From Candidatus Methanogasteraceae archaeon UBA261 (GTDB taxonomy: Archaea > Halobacteriota > Methanosarcinia > Methanosarcinales > Methanogasteraceae), in NCBI GenBank assembly GCA_002506015.1, contig DAWR01000212.1, positions 1 through 6,491 on the forward strand: a stretch of 6,491 bases of DNA. Reading direction: 5' to 3'. A program made the translations under genes and the position numbers. Below are positions 1 through 6,013 of this stretch, piece by piece (the first letter of the stretch is position 1; each line of letters opens with the position of its first letter). A model generated the notes under the pieces. That model ran no database searches and was not told where the DNA came from. It saw nothing but the letters and a program-made list of their open reading frames with translations.

Positions 1-74
1 TGAGCCCCCTTTATCCGCCACCACATGACTCGAAGGGTGACAGCAACACAACCACATTTCAGACCTTATATACC

Positions 75-598
75 TTACACAACGACGACTTCAGCGCGGA
101 GGATCATTTTCGACCCGAGCTCAGCTTTCGCATCGAACGTGACATCTGCTGGCACACCACATTTTTTGCGCCGCCGATCCTCTGCCCAGTCCTTCGGAGT
201 ATAGGGTCCGCTATTGCAGCGAGAACAGAATTAGCGCTGGCATCAGCCCCGTCATCTGACAGAGTAAAATCGGGTAGGGGCGGGTCGGCGTTGTAATCAC
301 GGTCTATCAGGTCTTTAACCACATGAGACTCTGGTGCACAATCGGCCACAATTCCTGTTGGGAACCCGCCGTCACTACCGCCAGACGCGGCGAACGTAAA
401 AATTATGATTACTTCAATAAGCAAAACAGATCGCGTTCGTGGAATATAGCATGTACCACTGTCAACATGCCATTTAGGCATGCTGCCATACCTGCATCCA
501 CTTTCCATCTGCTGTGCCTGCCTTTTCGGGATATCTACACCACCATGAACGCCATTTTTCAGATTAGACGGCTGTCTACGCGGTCTGTTTCGTGACAT
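75..598 (-). pseudogene. Probable decayed or frameshifted gene of unknown function
   Basis: I do not recognise this gene. On the minus strand one frame is open from an ATG at 598 to a TGA at 104 (164 codons). Its middle (about 260-400) reads like protein, for example GIVADCAPESHVVKDLIDRD, but its last 40 codons are low quality. A second minus frame, open from 230 to a TAA at 75, reads much more like real protein: it starts FCSRCNSGPYTPKDWAED, continues with a basic run and CGVPADVTFDAKAEL, and ends in AEVVVV. A C-x2-C pair near its start and a later Cys could form a small zinc site. The simplest reading is one ancestral gene with a frame change near 200-260, so that neither frame alone is the product. 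The N-terminal part (about 420-598) looks weakly coding and carries stops in the other frames. A transposase or nuclease remnant is possible but not demonstrated. An alternative is two unrelated short spurious frames. Confidence 0.35.
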
Positions 599-649
599 CT
601 CACATCAAACATCCTTGCAATTTCATATCTAAACCTTTATCGCTGCATC

Positions 650-657
650 AATATAAA
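650..657 (-). promoter_or_regulatory. Candidate TATA box facing the left-end decayed gene
   Basis: The minus strand reads TTTATATT here, one mismatch from the archaeal TTTATATA box. It lies about 52 bp upstream of the ATG at 598, which would leave a leader of roughly 25 nt. It is seen directly as a motif match. That it drives the decayed gene is inference, and A/T-rich intergenic DNA gives such matches by chance. Confidence 0.25.
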
Positions 658-767
658 CATGTCGTTGTCATCACCTCACCAAACAATCACCCCATCCAAC
701 GCAACCCCGGTATCATCGATGCTACAGAGATGCAACAGTGGCTGCAGGCGGTGAGTTTGTAGCTGGA

Positions 768-1859
768 TCACGCTTTGCAGATGCGTTTTGTTAGCACTGA
801 TGCGATGAGAGATGAGAGGATCACCGCCCCAATGATTGATGCGTAGACGCCTTCCTGAAATATCCCAAGTTCATATCCTACGGTTGCTGCCACTATGCCC
901 AGACTCAGGCGTGAGTTGAAGATTGTTGCGATGTAGGCTGCTTGTTCGGGAAGGTATCTTTTTGTTGCGATGTAAGTTCCGATATATTTTGATATGAAGC
1001 ATGTTATTACGAATAATACGATTAAGATGCTATTTTCATAGAGTGCTACAAGGTTTACTGCTGTTCCCACCTTGAAGAAGAAGATTGGTGCAAGGAAGCC
1101 GAATGTGATTCCCCTCAGCTTGTCCCATAATTTTATGTGCCCCACAACGACACCGGATGTGATTACGCCAAGAATAAAGGCAAAAAGAACCGTTTCAATT
1201 CCGATTGCTTCGCCGGCGATGCCTATACCGAGTATCACGAATAGTATTATCTTGAACTCAAACTCTACTGCGTTACCTTTGTAATGACTGAATATTTTTT
1301 TGCCAAGAGAGGGCACAAAATATGAGAATATAGTGAATGTCAGAATGAAGCCGATCGCAAGGGTTGTCAGGTCTGAAAATAATAGGCTTATTGCTATCAT
1401 GCTCAACAAGTCCACAACCATCGCTGCCGAGAGTATTTTTTTCCCGGTGTCGTCGAGCCGTTCTTTCGATCTCAAGAGCATGGGATATACGATGGCTATC
1501 GATGTTGTCGAGAGTGCGATGCCTGCCAGGAGCGCCTGCTCGGATGAGAAGTCCAGAAAGTATAGTGTGATGAGATACACTGCGAGGAATGGGCTCAAGA
1601 AGGATACACTTCCTACTACCATGCTGCTTTTTGCGTTCTTTTTTAATACATCAAAGTCTATCTCGAGACCTGCAAAGAACATCAGGGCAAGGATTCCGAA
1701 GTCTGCCAGCACGGTGATCACTTCTGCACTACTGAAATTGAAAAAGTTGGCTGCTATAAATCCGGCAACAATCTCGAATATTGCGCTTGTGATCTTTAGT
1801 TCTATTGCCACCAGTCCGGCAAAGAGTATCAGTCCGATTGCTATGAAGATCTCGTCCAT
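768..1859 (-). CDS. CPA2-type cation:proton antiporter, membrane domain only
   Basis: A 363-residue polytopic membrane protein that would exchange Na+ or K+ for H+ across the cytoplasmic membrane, supporting pH and ion homeostasis. Hydrophobic segments run along almost the whole length, consistent with 10 to 13 helices. Family signatures visible are LADFGILALMFFAGLEIDFD (51-70), the helix-break motif STTSIAIVYPML (117-128), SAAMVVDLL (144-152) with a lone Asp150 at the ion-site position, APIFFFKVG (257-265) with Lys263 in a late helix, and NSRLSLGIVAATVG (315-328). The length fits a bare exchanger domain (about 380 residues, as in NapA). There is no C-terminal RCK/TrkA-N or Usp domain, so it is not a full Kef protein. 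Where electrogenic family members have Asp-Asp, this protein has Val-Asp. The ATG at 1859 has no ribosome site in front and lies close to a TATA-like box, suggesting a very short leader. It is monocistronic as far as can be seen. Ion specificity cannot be read from the sequence. Confidence 0.88.
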   Translation of the reverse strand: MDEIFIAIGLILFAGLVAIELKITSAIFEIVAGFIAANFFNFSSAEVITVLADFGILALMFFAGLEIDFDVLKKNAKSSMVVGSVSFLSPFLAVYLITLYFLDFSSEQALLAGIALSTTSIAIVYPMLLRSKERLDDTGKKILSAAMVVDLLSMIAISLLFSDLTTLAIGFILTFTIFSYFVPSLGKKIFSHYKGNAVEFEFKIILFVILGIGIAGEAIGIETVLFAFILGVITSGVVVGHIKLWDKLRGITFGFLAPIFFFKVGTAVNLVALYENSILIVLFVITCFISKYIGTYIATKRYLPEQAAYIATIFNSRLSLGIVAATVGYELGIFQEGVYASIIGAVILSSLIASVLTKRICKA

Positions 1860-1888
1860 GTAGATGTTAGTTACTAAAGTATGACCGG

Positions 1889-1896
1889 TTTAAGAA
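1889..1896 (-). promoter_or_regulatory. Candidate TATA box of the antiporter gene
   Basis: The minus strand reads TTCTTAAA, centred about 34 bp upstream of the ATG at 1859. With the usual archaeal spacing of about 25 bp, transcription would begin some 8 nt before the start codon. This agrees with the absence of a Shine-Dalgarno match. The match to the consensus box is modest. Confidence 0.35.
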
Positions 1897-2224
1897 ATGT
1901 GGTGCTCCACCTTCACAAAAAGGATTTCCTGACTTTACGCAAGTTGTATGTTCAGACATCTTCCAATCTTCATTTGTTTATTTTTCGTATTTCGTCAAAC
2001 GTTCTTACGCATATATGACGTTTTGCCGTAGCGACCAACGGGAGCGAGGCATATATGTGTTGTTGTGCAATGGCAGAACACCTCTTCCGGTTTGAGCAGT
2101 TCGTAACTCCACCTCCCTTCTACCGGAACACCGGACGTGAAATGGCGGTTTTCTTAATCTTTTCTCTCACTCTTTTCCATCAAATGACGCGCCATTGGTT
2201 GGGAATTACCATATTGACGCTCAT

Positions 2225-2253
2225 TCAAGTGCTTGATGTTGGTTTTTCAAGCA
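2225..2253. repeat. Overlapping inverted repeats built on TCAAG/CTTGA
   Basis: TCAAGTGCTTGA (2225-2236) is a near-palindrome with 5-bp arms. Its right half, TGCTTGA (2230-2236), also pairs perfectly with TCAAGCA (2247-2253) across a 10-nt loop, so two alternative hairpins compete for the same arm. The element sits about 100 bp beyond the isomerase stop codon on that gene's strand. It could be part of a 3' processing or termination region, or of an RNA. It has no T-run on the minus strand after the stem. Confidence 0.4.
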
Positions 2254-2352
2254 GTGTGGGGTCCTGCCACCGCACGCTATTGATTATCTTGGAATATATA
2301 TAAGTATAATTAGTGCCCCAAATCTGGACTGGTCCCAATATATTTCACATAA

Positions 2353-3432
2353 TCACGCGTCTCGCAGGACCTTCCTTTTAAATCCGCGTGCGTCCAGAAT
2401 CTCCCGGATCCGCCCCCAGACCACGACCGGAGCCGCATTCATAGCAGAAATATCGGCGCACCCACAGAGAAACATTGCAATCTCAAGCTCAGAGATCATG
2501 CACGAGAGCCGGTCGAAGACCGCATCAGCACCCTTCATCGCAGGTGCAACCAGCGGTAGAGCGGTTCCGCATACCGATGCGCCGAGCGCAAGCGACTTTG
2601 CAATGTCGAGTCCTGTGCGAACTCCGCCTGTTGCGATGATCGGCACTCCGCAATCCGAGCATTCCACGATGCTCGCCGCCGTTGGTATCCCCCAGTCCCA
2701 GAACAATTTCCCTATGTGTGCGGACCTGAAATCTCTGCGCTGAATAGCCCGATAATACTCAACACCAGACCAGCTCGTGCCGCCTGCGCCGCTGACATCG
2801 ATTGCAGCAACACCAGCCCCCGCAAGCGCTGCCGCAACCTCATGCGAGATGCCTGCGCCAGTCTCCCTCACAATCACAGGAATCTTGGTCGCGTTGCAGA
2901 CCTCCCTTATCGCGTCCAGGCACCCGCATGCCTGCGTGCAACCCTCTGGCTGCACAGCCTCCTGCAGGAAATTGAGGTGGATTGCGATCGCATCAGCATC
3001 GATCATCTCGATTGCACGCTCCACGCCCGCAATTCCGTACTCCGCCAACTGCACAACCCCTATATTGGCGTGAATGAACGAATCGGGGGCGCAGTTGCGC
3101 ACCACCCGAAACGACTCCTCCTGCTTCGGATCCTCAAGCGCAGCCCGCTGGCTTCCCACACCGATCCCAATTCCGAGCTGGTCCGCTGCAAGCGCAAGCG
3201 ACTTGTTGATCGCGTATGTGTCGGGGTGCCCCCCTGTCATCGATGCGATCATAATCGGCGCACTCAATCGCCTGTTGAACAGTTCCGTTGTCAGATCGAT
3301 TGCATCCCTATCGATCTCGGGGAGTGCGCAATGAATAAGATTGATGTCGTCGAACCCGGCTGAGACATGCGCTTCGACTGGTTTGGTGGCGCATATCTGT
3401 AGATGCTCGATCTTCCGCTGAGATGTGGTCAT
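2353..3432 (-). CDS. fni: Type 2 isopentenyl-diphosphate delta-isomerase
   Basis: This FMN- and NADPH-dependent cytoplasmic enzyme interconverts isopentenyl and dimethylallyl diphosphate, the step that supplies prenyl chains for archaeal ether lipids. The chosen product has 359 residues, within the usual range of about 340 to 370. Visible TIM-barrel landmarks are RKIEH (6-10) at the substrate-binding N-terminus, APIMIASMTGG (58-68), GSQRAAL (93-99), NIG (123-125), HLNFLQE (152-158) with the Gln-Glu pair for substrate and Mg2+, VIVRETGAGIS (186-196), DVSGAGGTSWSGVEYYR (212-228) and the flavin-phosphate loop ATGGVRTGLDIAKS (267-280). The ATG at 3432 is preferred because MTTSQRKIEH matches the family N-terminus and a TATA box lies 25 bp upstream, implying a leaderless mRNA. 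A frame extension to 3534 crosses a G9 tract and that promoter. Arg189 stands where I recall a flavin-contacting Lys in relatives. No mevalonate-pathway gene is adjacent. Confidence 0.95.
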   Translation of the reverse strand: MTTSQRKIEHLQICATKPVEAHVSAGFDDINLIHCALPEIDRDAIDLTTELFNRRLSAPIMIASMTGGHPDTYAINKSLALAADQLGIGIGVGSQRAALEDPKQEESFRVVRNCAPDSFIHANIGVVQLAEYGIAGVERAIEMIDADAIAIHLNFLQEAVQPEGCTQACGCLDAIREVCNATKIPVIVRETGAGISHEVAAALAGAGVAAIDVSGAGGTSWSGVEYYRAIQRRDFRSAHIGKLFWDWGIPTAASIVECSDCGVPIIATGGVRTGLDIAKSLALGASVCGTALPLVAPAMKGADAVFDRLSCMISELEIAMFLCGCADISAMNAAPVVVWGRIREILDARGFKRKVLRDA

Positions 3433-3453
3433 CAGTAGAATATTGGCTGTATT

Positions 3454-3461
3454 GTATTTAA
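3454..3461 (-). promoter_or_regulatory. TATA box of fni, leaderless arrangement
   Basis: The minus strand reads TTAAATAC, centred about 25 bp upstream of the ATG at 3432. That spacing puts the transcription start on or next to the start codon, and no ribosome site precedes the ATG. Both observations support a leaderless transcript and the shorter fni start. Confidence 0.5.
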
Positions 3462-3781
3462 TGATGAGTGTGCGGATTATGAGTCTCGATTTAGGGATTC
3501 GGGGGGGGGCACGTATCACGTTTGCATTGCACACGAAGTCCTTTTCCAGTTTAGTTGTGGCAAAATAAGGTTCACGATGACTTCATGACTTACCGAGGGG
3601 TTTGCCCTTCTGGTTTTGAGTTACGAAAGCGAAGAGTCTGTATTTGATCTTGTTCCATTTGCTCATACCCGGTGAAAAATGGCAGATTCATGTCTCCAGT
3701 CCGGTTTCGTCCCCCAATTTCTGCAATTCAACCTTCCACAACCTTGTCCGACTGACTATGACACATCTTTTGAAAACCACA

Positions 3782-3802
3782 GAATCTGTCAGAATCAGAT
3801 TC
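3782..3802 (-). terminator. Candidate hairpin terminator after trm5
   Basis: GAATCTG (3782-3788) pairs perfectly with CAGATTC (3796-3802) across a 7-nt loop. On the minus strand this 7-bp stem lies about 40 nt after the trm5 stop codon and is followed within about 8 nt by a short TTTT run. That suits the end of the nac-DUF434-trm5 transcript. Archaeal termination relies mainly on T-runs, and the run here is short, so the stem may instead protect the 3' end. Confidence 0.4.
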
Positions 3803-3843
3803 ATTCAATCGGCGTCACCTTTCACCCCCGCCTTTACCCACAA

Positions 3844-4860
3844 TCATCTGGCAATCGGGCATATCTGCACGTCCAGCACGACGTTGGACTGATGCGGCGA
3901 GTACGATCTGACGATTCGCTCGTCGAGCACCCGTGCAGTCATGCCGCAGGTGTTTGCAGCGTGCTTGATTGTCTCGTGCGCACCTAAAAAGAGGTCGTCC
4001 TCCTCCCTGATGTCGTAATAATGGATGATTCCGCCCGGTTTCACGATGTCCATCGCACAGTCAAGAAACTCGTCTGCCGAATGTGGCAGATTCATGATCA
4101 CGTGGTCTGCAATATGCCACAGACCGTGCGCAACCCCCCGCACGTCACAACAGATGATCTCCATGTTCCCGACTTTGTTCAGCGGCGCATTCCTCTCCAG
4201 ATACTTGATTGCCACCGGATTCTTGTCGATTGCAACCACCCGTTTGGCTGATTTTGCGATCGGGATTGCGAATGGACCCACTCCCGCAAACATATCGACG
4301 ACGAGATCGCTGCTTCTGATCTGGTCTGCGATGCGCTTGCGTTCGGTTCCGAGCCGTGGCGTGAAGTAGACGCGTGCAAGATCGATCTCGTAGCGGCAAC
4401 CGTACTCCTTGTGCACGGTGTGCGTCTTCGGCTCGCCTGCGAGCACGCAAAAATCCCGGATCCTGAACTCACCTTGAACCGGTCCGAGCATCCCGAGAAC
4501 GGTCGTTATGTTCTTGTGCATCAGAAGAATGGCGTCTGCAATTTCTTTCGCATCAGGGTCCTCTGAATCGATGACCGCAATATCCCCGATCATCTCGTAG
4601 GACGGAGTGAATCCAAGGATGTTCTCGAATGTTTGTCGCTCTGTGTACTCGAAGTCCCTCTGCAGGAGTTTTACATCGGAAAATCCATCTTCTGCCAACT
4701 CGCCCACATTGATCTCACCTGTGATCGGGAAATACAGGTAATCCCCACCTCTCTGAACCGCTGCATCCCTCTGAAAGACGCCCATCTCAACAAGCGCACC
4801 ACGAACCGACTCGCCGCGCTCTTTTGGAACCCGTACACACCAGAATCGTCTGCATCTCAT
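3844..4860 (-). CDS. trm5: tRNA (guanine37-N1)-methyltransferase, Trm5 type
   Basis: This SAM-dependent cytoplasmic enzyme methylates N1 of G37, next to the anticodon, and prevents +1 frameshifting. In archaea it also serves the wyosine pathway. The product is 338 residues, like single-chain archaeal Trm5 proteins. A small N-terminal domain starts RRFWCVRVP (3-11), a middle RNA-binding domain follows, and the Rossmann catalytic domain begins near 150. Landmarks are the family hallmark HKEYGCRYEIDLARVYFTPR (150-169), Glu173 in GTERKRIA (a candidate for the catalytic Glu), the SAM loop VVDMFAGVGPFAIPIAK (187-203), VAIDKNP (209-215) and NLPHSADEFL (257-266), the counterpart of the NPPY-like motif. 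The ATG at 4860 is chosen. A TTG two codons upstream (4866) is also in frame, but ATG with a weak AGGAT (4868-4872) seven bases before it is more likely. It is the last gene of the minus-strand cluster, 43 bp after the DUF434 gene. Confidence 0.93.
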   Translation of the reverse strand: MRCRRFWCVRVPKERGESVRGALVEMGVFQRDAAVQRGGDYLYFPITGEINVGELAEDGFSDVKLLQRDFEYTERQTFENILGFTPSYEMIGDIAVIDSEDPDAKEIADAILLMHKNITTVLGMLGPVQGEFRIRDFCVLAGEPKTHTVHKEYGCRYEIDLARVYFTPRLGTERKRIADQIRSSDLVVDMFAGVGPFAIPIAKSAKRVVAIDKNPVAIKYLERNAPLNKVGNMEIICCDVRGVAHGLWHIADHVIMNLPHSADEFLDCAMDIVKPGGIIHYYDIREEDDLFLGAHETIKHAANTCGMTARVLDERIVRSYSPHQSNVVLDVQICPIAR

Positions 4861-4897
4861 ATTCAATATCCTGTATTCAGTAACATCTGTTCAGTAG

Positions 4898-4905
4898 CTT
4901 ATATC
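4898..4905 (-). promoter_or_regulatory. Possible internal TATA box for trm5
   Basis: The minus strand reads GATATAAG about 41 bp upstream of the trm5 ATG and overlapping the stop codon of the DUF434 gene. A start about 25 bp downstream would give a leader of roughly 16 nt that includes the weak AGGAT ribosome site. trm5 could therefore be expressed independently of the upstream genes as well as by readthrough. This rests on the motif match only. Confidence 0.35.
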
Positions 4906-5560
4906 AAGAATCTTCTATCCTATCGGCGTCTCTGCCCAGTCTCGCAAGCACGCAATCAGGGATGTCCACAACAGACACAACCTCGTCGATTACATGTCCG
5001 TCGCCCGTCGCAACGACCGAGTTACAGTGCTTCAGATCAAAATCAACGTGTCGGGATGTTCTCGCATCTCCTGAAATCGAATATTCGGGGAGCATTTCGC
5101 GGATGTGCCGTGCGAGAACCCCGCTCTTGCTGATCTGAGAATCAAAGAGAAAGATAACGGAGTTTGGTTCGTGTTCGGATATGGTCTCGAGAATCTGTCT
5201 GCAGACGCCCATGTCCGGATTTCTGTAATTTCTGAAAACGCCCCTGATGTCCCTTATAAATCCATCATCGCACAAAAATACCGGCTCTCCGGAAACAATG
5301 CTTTCTGTTGCGATTATGACATTGTATCCATCGACCACGAGGTCTTTACCACGGATATCAGCGCACGGCATCTTCTTCCTGAATCGGGATTTTGCAATTC
5401 CGGGCTCAATTACAACCCGCATCAGTATATGCCGGTTGCGGTCCGCCAGCCTGTAATGATCGCACACGAACCGTATTGCGCCGGTTCTGGGGTACCCCCT
5501 GAGTAACAGGTGACGTATGTCCTGCGCCGCACGGTGCATCACAGATTCCGGGTCGGTCAT
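4904..5560 (-). CDS. DUF434-family protein with a PIN/NYN-like C-terminal domain
   Basis: An uncharacterised archaeal protein of 218 residues whose biochemical function is unknown to me. The N-terminal part (about 5-50) has the DUF434 pattern AAQDIRHLLLRGYPR (11-25) and a helical FVCDHYRL segment (31-38). The C-terminal part (about 70-215) resembles a PIN/NYN nuclease fold: the strand plus Asp in DLVVDGYNV (73-81), FLFDS (137-141), and acidic residues Asp173 and Asp175 in HVDFDLKH followed by VATGDGHVID (183-192). Together Asp77, Asp140 and Asp187 could bind a metal, but catalysis is inference. The ATG at 5560 begins MTDPESVMHRAAQD. A TTG in frame at 5590 would add ten residues of poor quality. 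No ribosome site precedes either start. The gene begins 42 bp after nac and ends 43 bp before trm5, which points to a role around tRNA or translation. Confidence 0.82.
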   Translation of the reverse strand: MTDPESVMHRAAQDIRHLLLRGYPRTGAIRFVCDHYRLADRNRHILMRVVIEPGIAKSRFRKKMPCADIRGKDLVVDGYNVIIATESIVSGEPVFLCDDGFIRDIRGVFRNYRNPDMGVCRQILETISEHEPNSVIFLFDSQISKSGVLARHIREMLPEYSISGDARTSRHVDFDLKHCNSVVATGDGHVIDEVVSVVDIPDCVLARLGRDADRIEDS

Positions 5561-5602
5561 GATTGTTTTATTGATCGGTGTGCGGCACAACGAATGTAAC
5601 GA

Positions 5603-5956
5603 TTATCCGCTTAATTTCATGATCGCATCGGCGAGATCCCCGCCCGATTCCTCCAGCGCAGCACGCACCGCATCCTCACTTGCTCCGGTCTGCTCGGTTA
5701 CCAATTGCACATCCTCGTTGGGGATTACCAGCTCCCGCACACGCTCGCGCTCCTGCGGCGTGCCTGTCAACTGGTATGTTGTTACGCCTGACGCAACCAT
5801 CACCGAGACTGCGGCATCCTCAAAGACGATCTCCGTGTCAGCGGTCCGGATGATTACCTCCTCCACGTCCGGAATCTCGGTTACGCTGATGCCCATCTGC
5901 TTCATCATCTGCTTCATCTTTCGTGGGTTCATACCCTTTCCAAGTCCAGGAAACAT
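5603..5956 (-). CDS. nac: Nascent polypeptide-associated complex protein
   Basis: The archaeal homodimeric NAC binds ribosomes near the tunnel exit and contacts emerging polypeptides. The 117-residue product has the typical basic, Met-rich start FPGLGKGMNPRKMKQMMKQM (2-21), an NAC beta-barrel domain (about 22-75) with VEEVIIRTADTEIVFEDA (31-48) and TYQLTGTPQE (60-69), and a C-terminal UBA domain (about 79-116) ending in VRAALEESGGDLADAIMKL. Length and domain order match archaeal NAC, in contrast to the eukaryotic alpha/beta pair. The start at 5956 is supported by a strong AGGTGA ribosome site and a TATA box at the right distance. It is the first gene of the minus-strand cluster. Confidence 0.95.
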   Translation of the reverse strand: MFPGLGKGMNPRKMKQMMKQMGISVTEIPDVEEVIIRTADTEIVFEDAAVSVMVASGVTTYQLTGTPQERERVRELVIPNEDVQLVTEQTGASEDAVRAALEESGGDLADAIMKLSG

Positions 5957-5960
5957 TATT

Positions 5961-5966
5961 TCACCT
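5961..5966 (-). promoter_or_regulatory. Strong ribosome binding site of nac
   Basis: The minus strand reads AGGTGA four bases before the nac ATG, complementary to the anti-Shine-Dalgarno end of archaeal 16S rRNA. It fixes the start at 5956. It also contrasts with the leaderless-type starts of fni and the antiporter gene. Confidence 0.75.
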
Positions 5967-6005
5967 CTCCATGCGGTTATCTGGTTTCAGTTGTGTTTCT
6001 GTAGC

Positions 6006-6013
6006 ATATATAC
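6006..6013 (-). promoter_or_regulatory. TATA box of the nac cluster
   Basis: The minus strand reads GTATATAT, with a purine-rich ACAAAGT stretch just upstream that fits a BRE. It is centred about 53 bp upstream of the nac ATG. Transcription would start near 5984, leaving a leader of about 27 nt that carries the AGGTGA ribosome site. It is the best promoter match in the window and probably drives the whole nac-DUF434-trm5 unit. Confidence 0.6.

Larger units (their letters stand above)
1860..2352. other. 493-bp gene-free gap with paired TATA-like motifs and inverted repeats
   Basis: No convincing gene lies here. The nonamer GCATATATG occurs twice exactly 40 bp apart (2009-2017 and 2049-2057), flanking a G/C-rich patch that contains GCGACCAACGGGAGCGAGG. 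TTCCGGT (2085-2091) pairs with ACCGGAA (2122-2128) across a 30-nt loop. A strong TATA-like run AATATATATAAG lies at 2293-2304 and reads as a box on either strand. An 82-codon plus-strand frame (2055-2303) follows the second nonamer with a GAGG five bases before its ATG, but its composition is not protein-like and no family is recognisable. The gap separates two minus-strand genes, so it includes the 3' flank of the isomerase gene and the promoter side of the antiporter gene. An unannotated small RNA cannot be excluded. Confidence 0.5.
3433..3843. other. Non-coding gap between trm5 and fni
   Basis: This 411-bp stretch holds the fni promoter at its left end, an uninterrupted run of nine G (3501-3509), and the probable trm5 terminator near its right end. 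Plus-strand frames cross it (3644-3892, 3679-3987) but are C/T-rich, have no recognisable motif and run into the 3' end of trm5, so I treat them as spurious. I see nothing else functional in 3510-3780. A GGTTCACGA string at 3569-3577 does not belong to a tRNA cloverleaf. Confidence 0.5.

Noticed and set aside
323..595. 90-codon plus-strand frame in the left-end region
   Set aside because: It is complementary to the minus-strand decayed gene and has no recognisable domain.
2055..2303. 82-codon plus-strand frame after a GAGG and a TATA-like box
   Set aside because: Its composition follows local base content, no motif is recognisable, and its end is an A/T-rich TATATAA run. The promoter-like parts are discussed under the gap instead.
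2716..3363. 215-codon plus-strand frame and two shorter ones within fni
   Set aside because: They lie wholly antisense to fni, which has complete family motifs. Cys/Arg-rich shadow translations are typical of such overlap.
3433..3534. N-terminal extension of fni to an ATG at 3534
   Set aside because: The added 34 residues cross the G9 tract and the TATA box and do not match the family, whose N-terminus is MTTSQRKIEH-like.
3569..3577. GGTTCACGA resembling a tRNA T-loop
   Set aside because: No flanking stems, anticodon arm or acceptor pairing could be found.
3644..3987. Plus-strand frames crossing the trm5-fni gap
   Set aside because: They overlap the 3' end of trm5, lack ribosome sites and show no protein-like pattern.
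4861..4866. TTG start for trm5 two codons upstream of the ATG
   Set aside because: An ATG immediately downstream has comparable support from a ribosome-like AGGAT and is the more common start.
5561..5590. TTG start for the DUF434 gene
   Set aside because: The ten extra residues do not resemble the family, whose members begin near the MTDPESVMHRAA segment.
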